Source: BRHc4a sp049325055 (GTDB lineage Bacteria > Bacillota > Desulfotomaculia > Desulfotomaculales > Desulfocucumaceae). From it: a stretch of DNA of 64,000 bases. A model generated the notes under the pieces. That model did not search any database. It saw nothing but the letters and a program-made list of their open reading frames with translations, and was not told where the DNA came from. The position numbers and the translations under genes are program-made. The stretch's first letter is position 1, and every line of letters begins with the position of its first letter. The stretch lies in contig JBMOPB010000031.1 in the NCBI GenBank assembly GCA_049325055.1, positions 1 through 64,000 of the forward strand, written 5' to 3'. This document shows, piece after piece, positions 50,773 through 60,114 of the stretch.

Positions 50773-51813
50773 CTAAATTATTAGCATTGCGTCCCCGAAG
50801 CTGAAGAAACGGTAGCGCAATTCCACCGCCTCCCGGTACGCCCTCAGTATTTTCTCCCGGCCAGCCAGGGCGCTGACAAGCATCAGAAGCGTAGACCTGG
50901 GCAGGTGGAAATTGGTGACCAGCCCCTGCACCACCTTGAATCTGTAGCCGGGATAAATAAATATGTCCGTATACCCCGATCCGGCCCTGACCCGGCCCAG
51001 CCCGTCGGAACAGGTCTCAAGGCAGCGCACCGAGGTTGTTCCCACGGCTATAACCCTTCCCCTGCGGCCCTGTATGGCTTCGTTCAAAATTTCAGCCGCA
51101 TCATGGGAGATCTCGTAATACTCCTCATGCATATGGTGATCCCTGACATCCTCCACCTGGACCGGCCTGAAGGTGCCCAGCCCCACGTGCAGAAGAATCT
51201 TGACCACATTGACACCGGAATACTTGATTTTTTCCAGAAGATCACCGCTAAAATGAAGTCCTGCCGTGGGAGCCGCCACCGACCCTTCCCTCCGGGCGTA
51301 TACCGTCTGATACCGGCCGGGGTCCTCCGGGTATTTTTTTATATATGGAGGAAGGGGCATAAGCCCCACCCTGTCCAACACTTCTTCAAAGGGCACAGCG
51401 CTGTCAAACCGTATCAGGCGCCCCCCTGTATCCGTGGTATCAATAACAGTCCCCCTGCAGATACCGCCCCCGAAAACCAAGGCAGTACCGGGACGGACAC
51501 GGCGCCCAGGCCTGACCAGAGCCTCCCACAGGCCTTCATCCGTGGCTTTTTTAAGCAGAAGCACCTCAACCTGTCCCCCGGTGCCCTCCCTTATTCCATA
51601 CATTCTGGCCGGGATTACCCTGGTTTCGTTCACCACCAGCACGTCACCGGGGCGAAGGTACTCTACAATATCCCGGAACACCCTGTGTTCAAATGACTCA
51701 CTATCCCTCCTGATTACCATGAGCCTTGATTTATCCCGGCACTCCGCCGGGTCCTGGGCTATCAATTCCTCAGGGAGGTGGTAGTTAAATTCCGATACTT
51801 TCAATAAACTCAC
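50773..51813 (-). CDS. queA: S-adenosylmethionine:tRNA ribosyltransferase-isomerase
   Basis: A 346-residue QueA, which converts preQ1 in tRNA to epoxyqueuosine using SAM. Motifs: FNYHLPEELIAQDP, VNETRVIPARM, SVAAPTAGLHFS and VTNFHLPRSTLLMLV. GTG start; its first base follows the spoIID stop directly and the true start may be the TTG three codons later, which has AGGTGAG just before it. Confidence 0.96.
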   Translation of the reverse strand: MSLLKVSEFNYHLPEELIAQDPAECRDKSRLMVIRRDSESFEHRVFRDIVEYLRPGDVLVVNETRVIPARMYGIREGTGGQVEVLLLKKATDEGLWEALVRPGRRVRPGTALVFGGGICRGTVIDTTDTGGRLIRFDSAVPFEEVLDRVGLMPLPPYIKKYPEDPGRYQTVYARREGSVAAPTAGLHFSGDLLEKIKYSGVNVVKILLHVGLGTFRPVQVEDVRDHHMHEEYYEISHDAAEILNEAIQGRRGRVIAVGTTSVRCLETCSDGLGRVRAGSGYTDIFIYPGYRFKVVQGLVTNFHLPRSTLLMLVSALAGREKILRAYREAVELRYRFFSFGDAMLII

Positions 51814-53238
51814 CTAATACCCGGCTATCGGCCCGATCTCGGAATTACTATAATAGTATTTCAAAATATCCTGGTAATTATAACCTTTTCCAGCCATTCC
51901 ATAAGCCCCGTACTGAGACAATCCCAGCCCGTGCCCGTAGCCTGAACCGGTAAAAGTCACCTTGCTGATCTTTTTATCGGGTCCTGTTTCCTTTTTCATT
52001 GAAAACAGCGCGCTTTTAAGTCCCAGGGCGGCCCTGACCGCGTCGGCATTTGAGATTTCCACCTTAAACGGCTTTTTGTCCGTACCCAGGCCGGTAATCC
52101 TGATTTTTTTGATACGGGCGCCTGTGGAGGTTTTCTCCACTATTTCTATGTCATCTATACTGGAAAACACCTTTTCCGGCTCTTTGGGCGAATTGTAATA
52201 CCCTTTTCTGTCAGTCAGCTGCCTGACCAGTTGTTCCATGCTGTATGATACGGACCAGTTATAGTGAGCATCATTTCTGTCGTACGGATCAGCCTTGCCC
52301 TTTATGTATTCCAGCGGCTCCGCCCATACGTCCCTGCTATCCTCGATATACCCTCCGCTGCTGCTGTGGAAGAAAGCGCTTATTGGTTTTCCTTTGCAAA
52401 GGAGGACTTGATCCCTGGTTTCGTTGACTGCCCTGGTTGTGTTTGAGTGTTCAGCGTCATATCCCCCGTACATCTGGCTCATCTGGGAAGCCAGGAGATC
52501 AAAGCCGTAATTTCTGTAAGTTCCCAGTTGGGCCACCGCATAGCTGCGGGCAGACACGGCCTGAGCCCTCAGGGCTTCCACGGGCCAGAATGCCGGCATT
52601 TCCCTTGGAAGAACCCCATAGAGGTATTCTTCCAGGGGCAGTTCATTAACCACGGTAATGCCTTTGAACTGCGGCCTGAACTCAACTTCTCCCCTGTAAT
52701 TCTGGACCCTGTCGCCAAAAACCAGTCCCACCAGGTTAAGGTCTTGTCCACCCCGGAGGCTGTATTTTCCCGAAGAAGTCACCACATTTACACTTCCGGC
52801 GTCAAACCTCAATGAAGAGACAGCCCCTCCTGCCCCTGCCGCTGAAACAGCCTCGGCGGAAGACACGTTTTTCAGTGTGCCGTCCCCGGAAAGAACGGCC
52901 ACCAGCCTGTTCACCTGATCCAGTCCAAGCGATCCGTCGGTAGTCATCTTCATCTGTCCGTTTTTATACAACTGCAGCTTTCCGCCCACGAACCTGACCT
53001 GCCACCGCTCACCGGGCAAAACTTCTGATAGAACTTCACCGGTCTGCCGGTCAATCAGCCTGTATTTCCCCCGGACGTGGAAATCCTGTGTCTGAACGTC
53101 CTGGGCCAGGCCCACCCGTATAGTTTTTGGCGTGACCGAAACGGCGCCCTCCGCGCTGTATGGAAGCAAAGTGGCCAGAAGCGCCATAAAAACCGCAGAA
53201 ACCACCCTGAAAATACCCTTTTCACTGCTGAGGCGCAT
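51814..53238 (-). CDS. spoIID: SpoIID/LytB domain protein
   Basis: A 474-residue protein with an N-terminal signal/anchor helix (VVSAVFMALLATLLPY). The SpoIID domain motifs are present: NELPLEEYLYGVLPREMPAFWPVEALRAQA, the SARSYA stretch, YGGYDAEHSNTTRAV and SSSGGYIEDSRDVW, ending in GSGYGHGLGLSQYGAYGMA. SpoIID is a lytic transglycosylase that acts on peptidoglycan during engulfment. It is followed at once by queA (no gap). Confidence 0.92.
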   Translation of the reverse strand: MRLSSEKGIFRVVSAVFMALLATLLPYSAEGAVSVTPKTIRVGLAQDVQTQDFHVRGKYRLIDRQTGEVLSEVLPGERWQVRFVGGKLQLYKNGQMKMTTDGSLGLDQVNRLVAVLSGDGTLKNVSSAEAVSAAGAGGAVSSLRFDAGSVNVVTSSGKYSLRGGQDLNLVGLVFGDRVQNYRGEVEFRPQFKGITVVNELPLEEYLYGVLPREMPAFWPVEALRAQAVSARSYAVAQLGTYRNYGFDLLASQMSQMYGGYDAEHSNTTRAVNETRDQVLLCKGKPISAFFHSSSGGYIEDSRDVWAEPLEYIKGKADPYDRNDAHYNWSVSYSMEQLVRQLTDRKGYYNSPKEPEKVFSSIDDIEIVEKTSTGARIKKIRITGLGTDKKPFKVEISNADAVRAALGLKSALFSMKKETGPDKKISKVTFTGSGYGHGLGLSQYGAYGMAGKGYNYQDILKYYYSNSEIGPIAGY

Positions 53239-53373
53239 TACAACCTCCTAATACCTGGTTTTCAGATTACTTTCGACAGTATGAAGGTTTTTTCCTGCAA
53301 GAATAATAAGCCCCCTTGCGAGGGCCGTTCTCGAAATTCGGAGATTGAAGTTCGATGTTGGAATATGAAGGAA

Positions 53374-53601
53374 TTATCTCCTGAAAATAATATTCAGCAC
53401 TATAGTAAGCAATATACTGAGAACGATGGAAGAAACCAGCGGAAAATAGAAGGTGAAATTTTCCTTCTGGATAAAAATGTCGCCGGGAAGCCGTCCCAGG
53501 TTGAAAAGCTTGCCGGCCGCCATCATAAGAGCCCCCAGAACCACCAGAAAGACTCCGCCCAACAGCAGAATTTTGCCCATTGAGAAAATGGGTCCCGTCA
53601 A
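53374..53601 (-). CDS. DUF2905 family membrane protein
   Basis: A 75-residue protein with two TM helices and the typical LGRLPGDIFIQKENFTFYFPLV segment between them, the signature of DUF2905. TTG start whose first bases overlap the queH stop codon (TTGA); a GGGGG ribosome site is 8-10 bases before it. Found next to ruvB/queA in many Firmicutes. Function unknown. Confidence 0.85.
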   Translation of the reverse strand: MTGPIFSMGKILLLGGVFLVVLGALMMAAGKLFNLGRLPGDIFIQKENFTFYFPLVSSIVLSILLTIVLNIIFRR

Positions 53602-54158
53602 GATCCGCCCCCCCTGTTCTTCTTCAGGTAATACCTGTCTTTTTCGCTGTATATACAGCCGCAGTATTTTTGCCGGTACATCCCCAGTTCCCTGGAGCGT
53701 TCCACCGCATTCCGGTACCCGGGACGAAAATCCCGGTAAACAAATTCTATCCCGGTTTCATCCGCCACTGAAAGGCCGATACTTATTATTAAATCGTGCT
53801 TTTGATATGGGCTTACCAGCAGAGTGGTGGAAAAAGCGTCAAAACTTTTTGCCGCAGCCTCCCTGGCGGTGCGGCGAAGCCTTAATGTGTAACAGAAGGC
53901 GCACCTTTCATCCTCGTGGTTTACCACTCCCCTGATAAACTCCTCCAGAAGGTAGTTGTCATCAAATATCATATTCAGACCCACTCCGGAGGCGTACTCC
54001 GCCAACGCTGTCTTTCTGGCCTTCCACTCGGTGTAGGGGTGGATATTGGGGTTGAAAAAAAATCCTGTTATATCGCTTATGGCGGGATCATTTCTCAATG
54101 ACTCCAGCGGGTATATGGAGCAGGGCCCGCAGCACGTATGAAGCAGAAGTTTCATCAT
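53598..54158 (-). CDS. queH: Epoxyqueuosine reductase QueH
   Basis: A 186-residue QueH (DUF208), the non-cobalamin enzyme that reduces epoxyqueuosine to queuosine in tRNA. Diagnostic motifs: LLHTCCGPC, FFFNPNIHPYTEW, CAFCYTLRL and YCGCIYSEKDRY; these supply the Fe-S and metal ligands. With tgt and queA the last three steps of queuosine synthesis are complete in this locus. Confidence 0.94.
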   Translation of the reverse strand: MMKLLLHTCCGPCSIYPLESLRNDPAISDITGFFFNPNIHPYTEWKARKTALAEYASGVGLNMIFDDNYLLEEFIRGVVNHEDERCAFCYTLRLRRTAREAAAKSFDAFSTTLLVSPYQKHDLIISIGLSVADETGIEFVYRDFRPGYRNAVERSRELGMYRQKYCGCIYSEKDRYYLKKNRGGGS

Positions 54159-54354
54159 TCCGGGACTGTCCCGACTTCACCTTCTTCGTATATTTTAAAC
54201 ACAGAGATCACAGAGATTATATAGCAGTAGTCCTCGAATTTAGAACTTTAAATCTCAAAACTCGGTAAAGCCCCCGGCTTCCATGAATGTTAGGCTGTGA
54301 AATTATTCTGAATTCTGGCTTCTGGATTCAGACCTGCAATTCCGGCTCCCCGGG

Positions 54355-55395
54355 TCATAAAGGCAGGCTGCCCTGCTCCCCGGGGCTGCCCTCGTAATCT
54401 ATCCCCAGGTGACGGTAAGAGGCAGCCGTTACCACCCTGCCCCGCGGGGTCCTGGCCAGCAGGCCCTTTTGCATGAGATATGGCTCGTATACGTCTTCCA
54501 CCGTGTCGGCCTCCTCACCCACCGCAGCCGCCAGTGTATCCAGCCCCACCGGCCCACCTCCGAATTTTTCTATTATAACCCGCAGTAAGCGACGGTCTAT
54601 CTCGTCCAGCCCAAGAGGGTCAACCTCAAAAAACTCCAGGGCCTCAACGGCCACTTTCTTGTTGATAACGCCGTCATGCCTGACCTGGGCATAATCCCTA
54701 ACTCTCTTTAAAAGCCTGTTGGCAACCCTTGGCGTCCCCCTGGCCCTTCTTCCTATTTCACCCGCCCCGCCGGTGTCGATTTTCACATCAAGCAGCGAGG
54801 CCGCCCTGGATATGATGGATACAAGCTCGTCCTCGCGGTAATAATCAAGCCTGCTTATCACCCCGAAGCGGTCCCTCAGGGGAGAGGTAATCATACCGGC
54901 CCTGGTGGTGGCGCCGATCATGGTGAAGCTGGGCAAATCCAGCCTGATGGACCGGGCCCCGGGCCCCTTACCAATAATTATGTCAATGGCATAGTCCTCC
55001 ATGGCCGGATACAGTATTTCCTCCACCGGCCTGGAGAGGCGGTGCACTTCGTCAATAAACAGCACGTCGCCGGCATCAAGGTTTGTAAGTATCGCCGCAA
55101 GGTCTCCGGGCCTTTCGATGGCCGGCCCCGAAGTCACCCGAATGTTTACCCCCATCTCAACGGCTATTATATTGGCCAGGGTTGTTTTACCCAGCCCGGG
55201 CGGACCGTACAAAAGCACGTGGTCGAGGGACTCCCCCCTCTCCCTGGCGGCCTGAATGAATATCTGTATGGTTTCCTTTACCTTCTGCTGCCCTATATAT
55301 TCCGACAGCCTGCGGGGCCTCAGGCTTCCTTCCATTTCCCTGTCTTCTGCCCGGACCTCGGGGGATATCACCCTTTTTAACGTGTTACTGTCCAT
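54355..55395 (-). CDS. ruvB: Holliday junction branch migration helicase RuvB
   Basis: A 346-residue AAA+ helicase. The signature motifs are intact: PRRLSEYIGQQKVK, Walker A LLYGPPGLGKTTLAN, Walker B VLFIDEVHRLSRPVEE, sensor 1 IGATTRAG, and the C-terminal winged helix ending in TPRGRVVT. It pumps DNA with RuvA at Holliday junctions. It is separated from ruvA by a 430-bp gap, unusual for a ruv operon. Confidence 0.97.
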   Translation of the reverse strand: MDSNTLKRVISPEVRAEDREMEGSLRPRRLSEYIGQQKVKETIQIFIQAARERGESLDHVLLYGPPGLGKTTLANIIAVEMGVNIRVTSGPAIERPGDLAAILTNLDAGDVLFIDEVHRLSRPVEEILYPAMEDYAIDIIIGKGPGARSIRLDLPSFTMIGATTRAGMITSPLRDRFGVISRLDYYREDELVSIISRAASLLDVKIDTGGAGEIGRRARGTPRVANRLLKRVRDYAQVRHDGVINKKVAVEALEFFEVDPLGLDEIDRRLLRVIIEKFGGGPVGLDTLAAAVGEEADTVEDVYEPYLMQKGLLARTPRGRVVTAASYRHLGIDYEGSPGEQGSLPL

Positions 55396-55825
55396 AATAT
55401 AACCGCCCTTGATAAAACTAATCTGCCATTACTAATTCTGATAATCTTTCCGGTCGAAATCCAGAAGTCAGACTCCTGACCCACTTGCCGCTGCAAAGCG
55501 GGTACCACAAGCAATGAAAATCTGTGGCCGGGGTGCGGTTTTCAGTCCGGGCTCCAAATCCTCCGGTTGAACCGGCTCTATGCTCGTCGCTTACGGCCTG
55601 CCGTACGCCCTCATACGTGCATCCATGCACTATTCGGGCTCAGGCCGCGTCCTGCGGCCTTGCCGGCATTCCGTATGCTCTTTCGCCAAAAGCCGGGTAA
55701 CAACCTCCGGAACATACGCTCCTGCCTGAAAGGTCCTCCCCCCTCGTACGCTCCGGCTAAGAACTGGTTGTTATTCTGGATTCTGACCCGGAAGCTTTTC
55801 AGGATATTTTCAGGATATTCGACTC
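55396..55825. other. 430-bp gap between ruvA and ruvB with serial palindromes
   Basis: No convincing gene. Within ~100 bp lie four short palindromes: CCGGT-TGA-ACCGG (55563-55575), TACGGC-CT-GCCGTA (55592-55605), GTGCAT-CC-ATGCAC (55617-55630) and AGGCCGC-GTCCT-GCGGCCT (55642-55660). Composition differs from the flanking genes. Confidence 0.6.
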
Positions 55826-56443
55826 TCAAGGCCTGCCCAACCTTTGCTCGGACAAGTGCCTCAAGGCCAGTCGAACCAGTTGGGCCGTGCCTTCCCCCGC
55901 GCCGAGGTCAGCCATTGCCCTTTCCACAGCCTGGGAAGCCTGGGACATCCCGTAGCCCAGGGACAACAGGGCCTCTACGGCGTCGCCGGCGGCTTCCCCC
56001 TGTTTTGGCGGCATGGTCTCGCTCCCGTAAGTATATTCTTCGGCCTTCAGTTTATCCTTCAGCTCCAGTATAATCCTCTGGGCAATCTTTTTTCCTATCC
56101 CGGGAGCCCTGGTGATCAGCCCGGTGTTTTCACTTTTAACAGCCAGTACCAGGTTGTGGGGGGTTATAACGGACAGAAGGCTAAGGGCTCCCCTTGGGCC
56201 CACACCGTTTACATTAAGAAGGAGACAAAAAATATCCAGGGCATCCACCGTGTCAAAACCGTAAAGGCTCATGCCGTCCTCCCGCACGGCCATATAGGTG
56301 TGCAGCAGAACGTCCTGCCCCGGAGAAGGCAGTCCCGGAATCACGGAGAGTGGTACATAGACCATGTACCCCACCCCGTTGACATCCACAGTCACAGCGT
56401 CTCCCTTAACTGAATGCAGCTTTCCCCTGAGAAAGGCTATCAC
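55826..56443 (-). CDS. ruvA: Holliday junction DNA helicase subunit RuvA
   Basis: A 205-residue RuvA tetramer subunit: MIAFLRGKL N-terminus (GTG start), two helix-hairpin-helix motifs (LLNVNGVGPRGALSLL; RAPGIGKKIAQRIILELKDKL) and a C-terminal RuvB-binding domain (DAVEALLSLGYGMSQASQAVERA). The GTG at 56443 overlaps the ruvC stop as GTGA, and GGAGG lies 10 bases upstream; the longer frame to 56470 is rejected. Confidence 0.95.
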   Translation of the reverse strand: MIAFLRGKLHSVKGDAVTVDVNGVGYMVYVPLSVIPGLPSPGQDVLLHTYMAVREDGMSLYGFDTVDALDIFCLLLNVNGVGPRGALSLLSVITPHNLVLAVKSENTGLITRAPGIGKKIAQRIILELKDKLKAEEYTYGSETMPPKQGEAAGDAVEALLSLGYGMSQASQAVERAMADLGAGEGTAQLVRLALRHLSEQRLGRP

Positions 56444-56931
56444 CTTCGCAGCGCCTCCGTTCCGGACCATCTAAAGGCGTGGCACATCGCCACTGCCAGG
56501 GCATCGGCAACGTCGTCCGGGTTGGGCTTTTTGTCAAGATTAAGCAGGGACTTGACCATAAACTGCACCTGCTCCTTGGCTGCCCTTCCGTTTCCAACCA
56601 CGGCCTGTTTCACCTGCAGCGGAGTATACTCAAACACCGCTATGCCTGACTGCACCGCCGCCAGCATGGCCACCCCCCTGGCATGTCCCACCGCCAGGGC
56701 CGTTTTAGCGTTTTTATTGAAAAAAAGCTGTTCTATGGCAAAATGATCGGGGCTGTACCCGTTTATGACACCTTTTAAGTTATGGTAGAGCACCCCCAGG
56801 CGGCCGGCCAGGTCCATTTCCGGACTTGTTCTTATACAGCCGTATTCACGTACACTGAACCTATTTCCGGAATAATCGATCACACCGTACCCGGTTATGG
56901 CCGTTCCCGGGTCAACTCCCAAAATTATCAA
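56440..56931 (-). CDS. ruvC: Crossover junction endodeoxyribonuclease RuvC
   Basis: A 163-residue Holliday junction resolvase, RNase H-like fold. Catalytic acids: the first Asp in LGVDPGTAITGYG, the Glu in FAIEQLFFNKN, and the DDVADALAVAMCH end. TTG at 56931 follows GGGAGG by 7 bases and gives the canonical N-terminus. The frame is open 18 codons further to a second TTG (56985) with its own GGGAGG; that start is less likely. Confidence 0.95.
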   Translation of the reverse strand: MIILGVDPGTAITGYGVIDYSGNRFSVREYGCIRTSPEMDLAGRLGVLYHNLKGVINGYSPDHFAIEQLFFNKNAKTALAVGHARGVAMLAAVQSGIAVFEYTPLQVKQAVVGNGRAAKEQVQFMVKSLLNLDKKPNPDDVADALAVAMCHAFRWSGTEALRR

Positions 56932-57044
56932 TTGGGAACCTCCCCATTTAGTCAGTTGAATAAAAAATTCTGGTAAGCCAGGCAAATATCCTCCCTGCCG
57001 GAATTAGAATTATTACTCACCGGCAGGGTTTAAGTCCGCCAGCG

Positions 57045-57665
57045 TTACCTTGAAAGCTCGTCCAAATTTTCCAGCGCGCTGTTGAGGGATACTTCATCAA
57101 TAAACTCCAGCTCACCGCGCAGGGCTGATTTTTCTTCGGGCGGCAGCCTGTCAAATTCACCGGCCTTTTGCAGTTTTTCCCTCATGGACTGGGGCAGCAG
57201 ATTGATCTTTTTATTCTCTTCCACTCTCAGAAGCTTCTGGTCAAAACCCAGAGGCCCCTGGTAAACCGCCAGCCTGCCATTGTGAACTCCCAGGTGCCGG
57301 TAGTGGCTGTGCTGGCTGCAAAAACCTTCCATTTTTTTCCTCAGCACCACCAGTTTTTCATTATCTAAATCCACCGACCAGCCTTCACTTTCAGGGTATT
57401 TTCCACGCAGATCCCTTAGATTTTTTCCCAGTATGGAACCAGGCGCCTGTCCCTGGAAAACAAGTTCCACGTCTCCGCAGAGGTAGCTGTTTTCTTTTTT
57501 CAGCACAGCCCCCGGCGCCACCACTTTTCCCCCGACATCCCCAAAAACAGGCAGCAGCGGCCACACCGCCGGACCCGCAATGAAAACCGCCCCCAAAAAC
57601 ACGGCTGCGGCCACCGCTATGGTTATAATCATTCCTGTGATGAAATAGCTGATTTTCTTTAACAT
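57045..57665 (-). CDS. bofC: BofC-like sporulation protein
   Basis: A 206-residue protein with an N-terminal membrane helix (SYFITGMIITIAVAAAVFLG) and a C-terminal domain typical of BofC in clostridia. In Bacillus BofC acts in the intermembrane space to delay SpoIVB signalling to the mother cell. The position between ruvC and yebC is the usual one. Sequence similarity is weak at this level, so the name rests partly on position. Confidence 0.68.
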   Translation of the reverse strand: MLKKISYFITGMIITIAVAAAVFLGAVFIAGPAVWPLLPVFGDVGGKVVAPGAVLKKENSYLCGDVELVFQGQAPGSILGKNLRDLRGKYPESEGWSVDLDNEKLVVLRKKMEGFCSQHSHYRHLGVHNGRLAVYQGPLGFDQKLLRVEENKKINLLPQSMREKLQKAGEFDRLPPEEKSALRGELEFIDEVSLNSALENLDELSR

Positions 57666-57830
57666 GTCAACACCCTCGCCACTTTTTCACACCTATTATT
57701 GCCATTATTAACTACTTATAAACATGTTGGTCCGGTAGCAGCCAGGTGCGATAAAGAGCGGGTAAATAATAGCTAATATAAAAATGCAAATATATCCTGA
57801 ATTTCATAAATATTTTACCTATCAGTTATA

Positions 57831-57862
57831 AAAAACGGGGTGAAGAATAAAATCTTACCCCG
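57831..57862 (-). terminator. Intrinsic terminator after yebC
   Basis: CGGGGT-GAAGA...TCTT-ACCCCG with an inner AAGA/TCTT pairing, followed on the minus strand by TTTTTTATAA. Confidence 0.78.
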
Positions 57863-57873
57863 AAATTGATCCG

Positions 57874-58602
57874 CTAATCCATTTCAAAATTTGTATATAA
57901 ATCATTGACATCATCCAGTTCCTCGAGGGAGTCCATCAGCTTCAGCATCATTTCGGCCTGGGCCCCCTCTATTTTAACCGTGGTCTTGGGTATCATCGAG
58001 ACCTGGGCTTCCGTATATTTAACACCCTTTTCCGAAAGAGCATCCCTTACAGCCTCGAAGCTGTCAGGGTCTGTAATTATTTCAAAGGCATCATCATCTT
58101 CGGATTTGACATCCTCCGCCCCGGCGTCGAGTGCCGCCATCAGGAGGTCGTCCTCATCCACCTCCGGCCCCTTTTCCACCACAATAACGCCCTTTTTCTC
58201 GAACATCCAGGAAACACAACCGCTCTCACCCAGGTTGCCCCCGTATTTCGAAAAAAGGTGCCTTACCTCACCGGCGGTCCTGTTGCGGTTGTCCGTCATA
58301 GCCTCCAGCATTACGGCCACCCCCCCGGGGCCGTATCCCTCGTATACAATCTCCTCGTAGTTTCCGCCGCCAAGTTCCCCGGTGCCCTTCATTATGGCCC
58401 TTTGTATGTTTTCATTGGGGATGTTGGCTTCCTTGGCCTTGGCAATGGCGTTTTTAAGCCTGAGATTGTTATCGGGATCCCCGCCCCCGGCCTTGGCTGC
58501 CATAATTATCTCTTTGCCCAGCTGGGTGAATATCCTTCCCCTTACAGCATCCACCTTGGCCTTTTTCCTCTTTATAGTTGACCATTTGGAGTGTCCTGAC
58601 AT
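57874..58602 (-). CDS. yebC: YebC/PmpR family DNA-binding regulatory protein
   Basis: A 242-residue YebC: MSGHSKWSTIKRKKAKVDA N-terminus, LRLKNAIAKAKEANIPNENIQRAI, and the acidic middle (VDEDDLLMAALDAGAEDV). The protein is a DNA-binding regulator in some bacteria and, for the YebC2 group, helps ribosomes at proline tracts. GGAGG just before the ATG at 58602; a longer frame upstream is rejected. First gene of the bofC-ruv side. Confidence 0.95.
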   Translation of the reverse strand: MSGHSKWSTIKRKKAKVDAVRGRIFTQLGKEIIMAAKAGGGDPDNNLRLKNAIAKAKEANIPNENIQRAIMKGTGELGGGNYEEIVYEGYGPGGVAVMLEAMTDNRNRTAGEVRHLFSKYGGNLGESGCVSWMFEKKGVIVVEKGPEVDEDDLLMAALDAGAEDVKSEDDDAFEIITDPDSFEAVRDALSEKGVKYTEAQVSMIPKTTVKIEGAQAEMMLKLMDSLEELDDVNDLYTNFEMD

Positions 58603-58664
58603 AAAAATACCTCCTTCCAACCACCGCAAATATTTTAACACAAAGAAAAAAAAGCGCAAATACT

Positions 58665-60110
58665 CTAGCTCCGCCAGAACTTGGAACTCATTATTACCAG
58701 CAGGGTATAGATCTCCAGCCTGCCGATAAGCATGCAGAACGAAAGAACCGCCTTTACCGCCGTGGGGAGGGAGAAATAATTGGTCATGGGCCCCACAAGG
58801 CCGAAGCCCGGCCCCACGTTGCCCAGGGTGGCGGCCACTGCGGAAATTGAACTGATCAGGTCAACTCCCAGGGAAGCCACAAATAGAACTGCAGCCCCGA
58901 GAATAATAAAATACAGGAAGAAGAAAGTCTGCACGTTGTCCAAAACGTCCTGGGAAATTATATCCTTCCCGACGCGCAGTGGAATCACCGCCTGCGGGTG
59001 AAGCAATTTGGTTATCTGGCGGGAAATGCCCTTGAACATAATCAGTATCCTGGAAACCTTTATGGCGCCCCCGGTAGATCCGGCGCACCCCCCGACAAAC
59101 ATCAAGATCAGAAGCACCATCTTGCTCAAAGGGGGCCACTGGTCAAAGTCTGCGGTGGCATAACCCGTGGTTGTCATTATGGAAGTAACCTGAAATAGTG
59201 ACTCCCTTGCCGCCTTTTCCGCCCCGTAGTTTCCGTTGAAAACCAGGTCAAAGGCTATAAAGAATGCTGATACCGCCAAAATGCCCAAATACAGACGAGC
59301 CTCGGAGTCTCTTAAGGTGGGCCGTAAATTTCCCCTGAAGCTGTAATAGTGCAGAGCAAAGTTCATACCACAGATGATCATGAAAAACACTATGATAATT
59401 TCGATAAAGAAACTGTCATATGATGCAATACTGCTGTTTTTACTGGAAAACCCCCCGGTGGCCACGGTGCCGAAGGTGTGGATAAACGAGTCAAACCAGT
59501 CCATTCCGGCAATTTTAAGCAGTATAATCTCGGCCGCCGTGATAACCAGGTATATTTTGTACAGCTCCCTGGAAGTCTGGGCTATCCTGGGCAGCACCTT
59601 GCTTTTCGTGGGGCCGGGAACCTCGGCCTTGAACATCTGCAGGCCTGCTATCTTGAGCGACGGTATAAGCGCCACCGTCAGCACAATGATACCCATTCCG
59701 CCAAGCCAGTGGGTAAGGCTGCGCCAGAAGAGCATTCCGCGGGACAGTATCTCCACATCGGCTATAACCGACGCCCCGGTGGTGGTGAAGCCCGACATGG
59801 TCTCAAAATACGCGTCAACTGGGTTTGGCAGCACCCCGGCCAGAATATACGGCAAAGATCCGAACCCGGCCAGGAGGGCCCACCCGAAGGCGGCGACGGC
59901 AAACCCCTCCCGGTACCCCACGTTGCCCTGGGCGCCCGTTCCCAGAACAGCCATCAGCCCCCCGACGAAAAGGGTTATTATAATGCTTATAAAAAAAGCC
60001 AGCCAGTCTTTTTCGCCAAAATAAAATGTCATCAAAAGAGAAGGGACCATGGCTGCCCCCTCGCAGAGCAGAATCAGTCCCAGAGCCTTTAATATCAGTT
60101 TTTTGTTCAA
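58665..60110 (-). CDS. trkH: Trk system potassium uptake protein TrkH
   Basis: A 481-residue K+ transporter. Four pore loops give the selectivity filters: ETMSGFTTTGASV, FIHTFGTVATGGFSS, QVTSIMTTTGYATAD and AATLGNVGPGFGLVG. HWLGGMGIIVLTVALIP is also typical. The TTG at 60110 lies 9 bases after GGGAGG and 4 bases after the trkA stop. It is cotranscribed with trkA. Confidence 0.95.
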   Translation of the reverse strand: MNKKLILKALGLILLCEGAAMVPSLLMTFYFGEKDWLAFFISIIITLFVGGLMAVLGTGAQGNVGYREGFAVAAFGWALLAGFGSLPYILAGVLPNPVDAYFETMSGFTTTGASVIADVEILSRGMLFWRSLTHWLGGMGIIVLTVALIPSLKIAGLQMFKAEVPGPTKSKVLPRIAQTSRELYKIYLVITAAEIILLKIAGMDWFDSFIHTFGTVATGGFSSKNSSIASYDSFFIEIIIVFFMIICGMNFALHYYSFRGNLRPTLRDSEARLYLGILAVSAFFIAFDLVFNGNYGAEKAARESLFQVTSIMTTTGYATADFDQWPPLSKMVLLILMFVGGCAGSTGGAIKVSRILIMFKGISRQITKLLHPQAVIPLRVGKDIISQDVLDNVQTFFFLYFIILGAAVLFVASLGVDLISSISAVAATLGNVGPGFGLVGPMTNYFSLPTAVKAVLSFCMLIGRLEIYTLLVIMSSKFWRS

Positions 60111-60114
60111 CTGA

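Noticed and set aside
50905..51696. 263-codon plus-strand frame over queA
   Set aside because: Antisense shadow of queA, whose motifs are complete.
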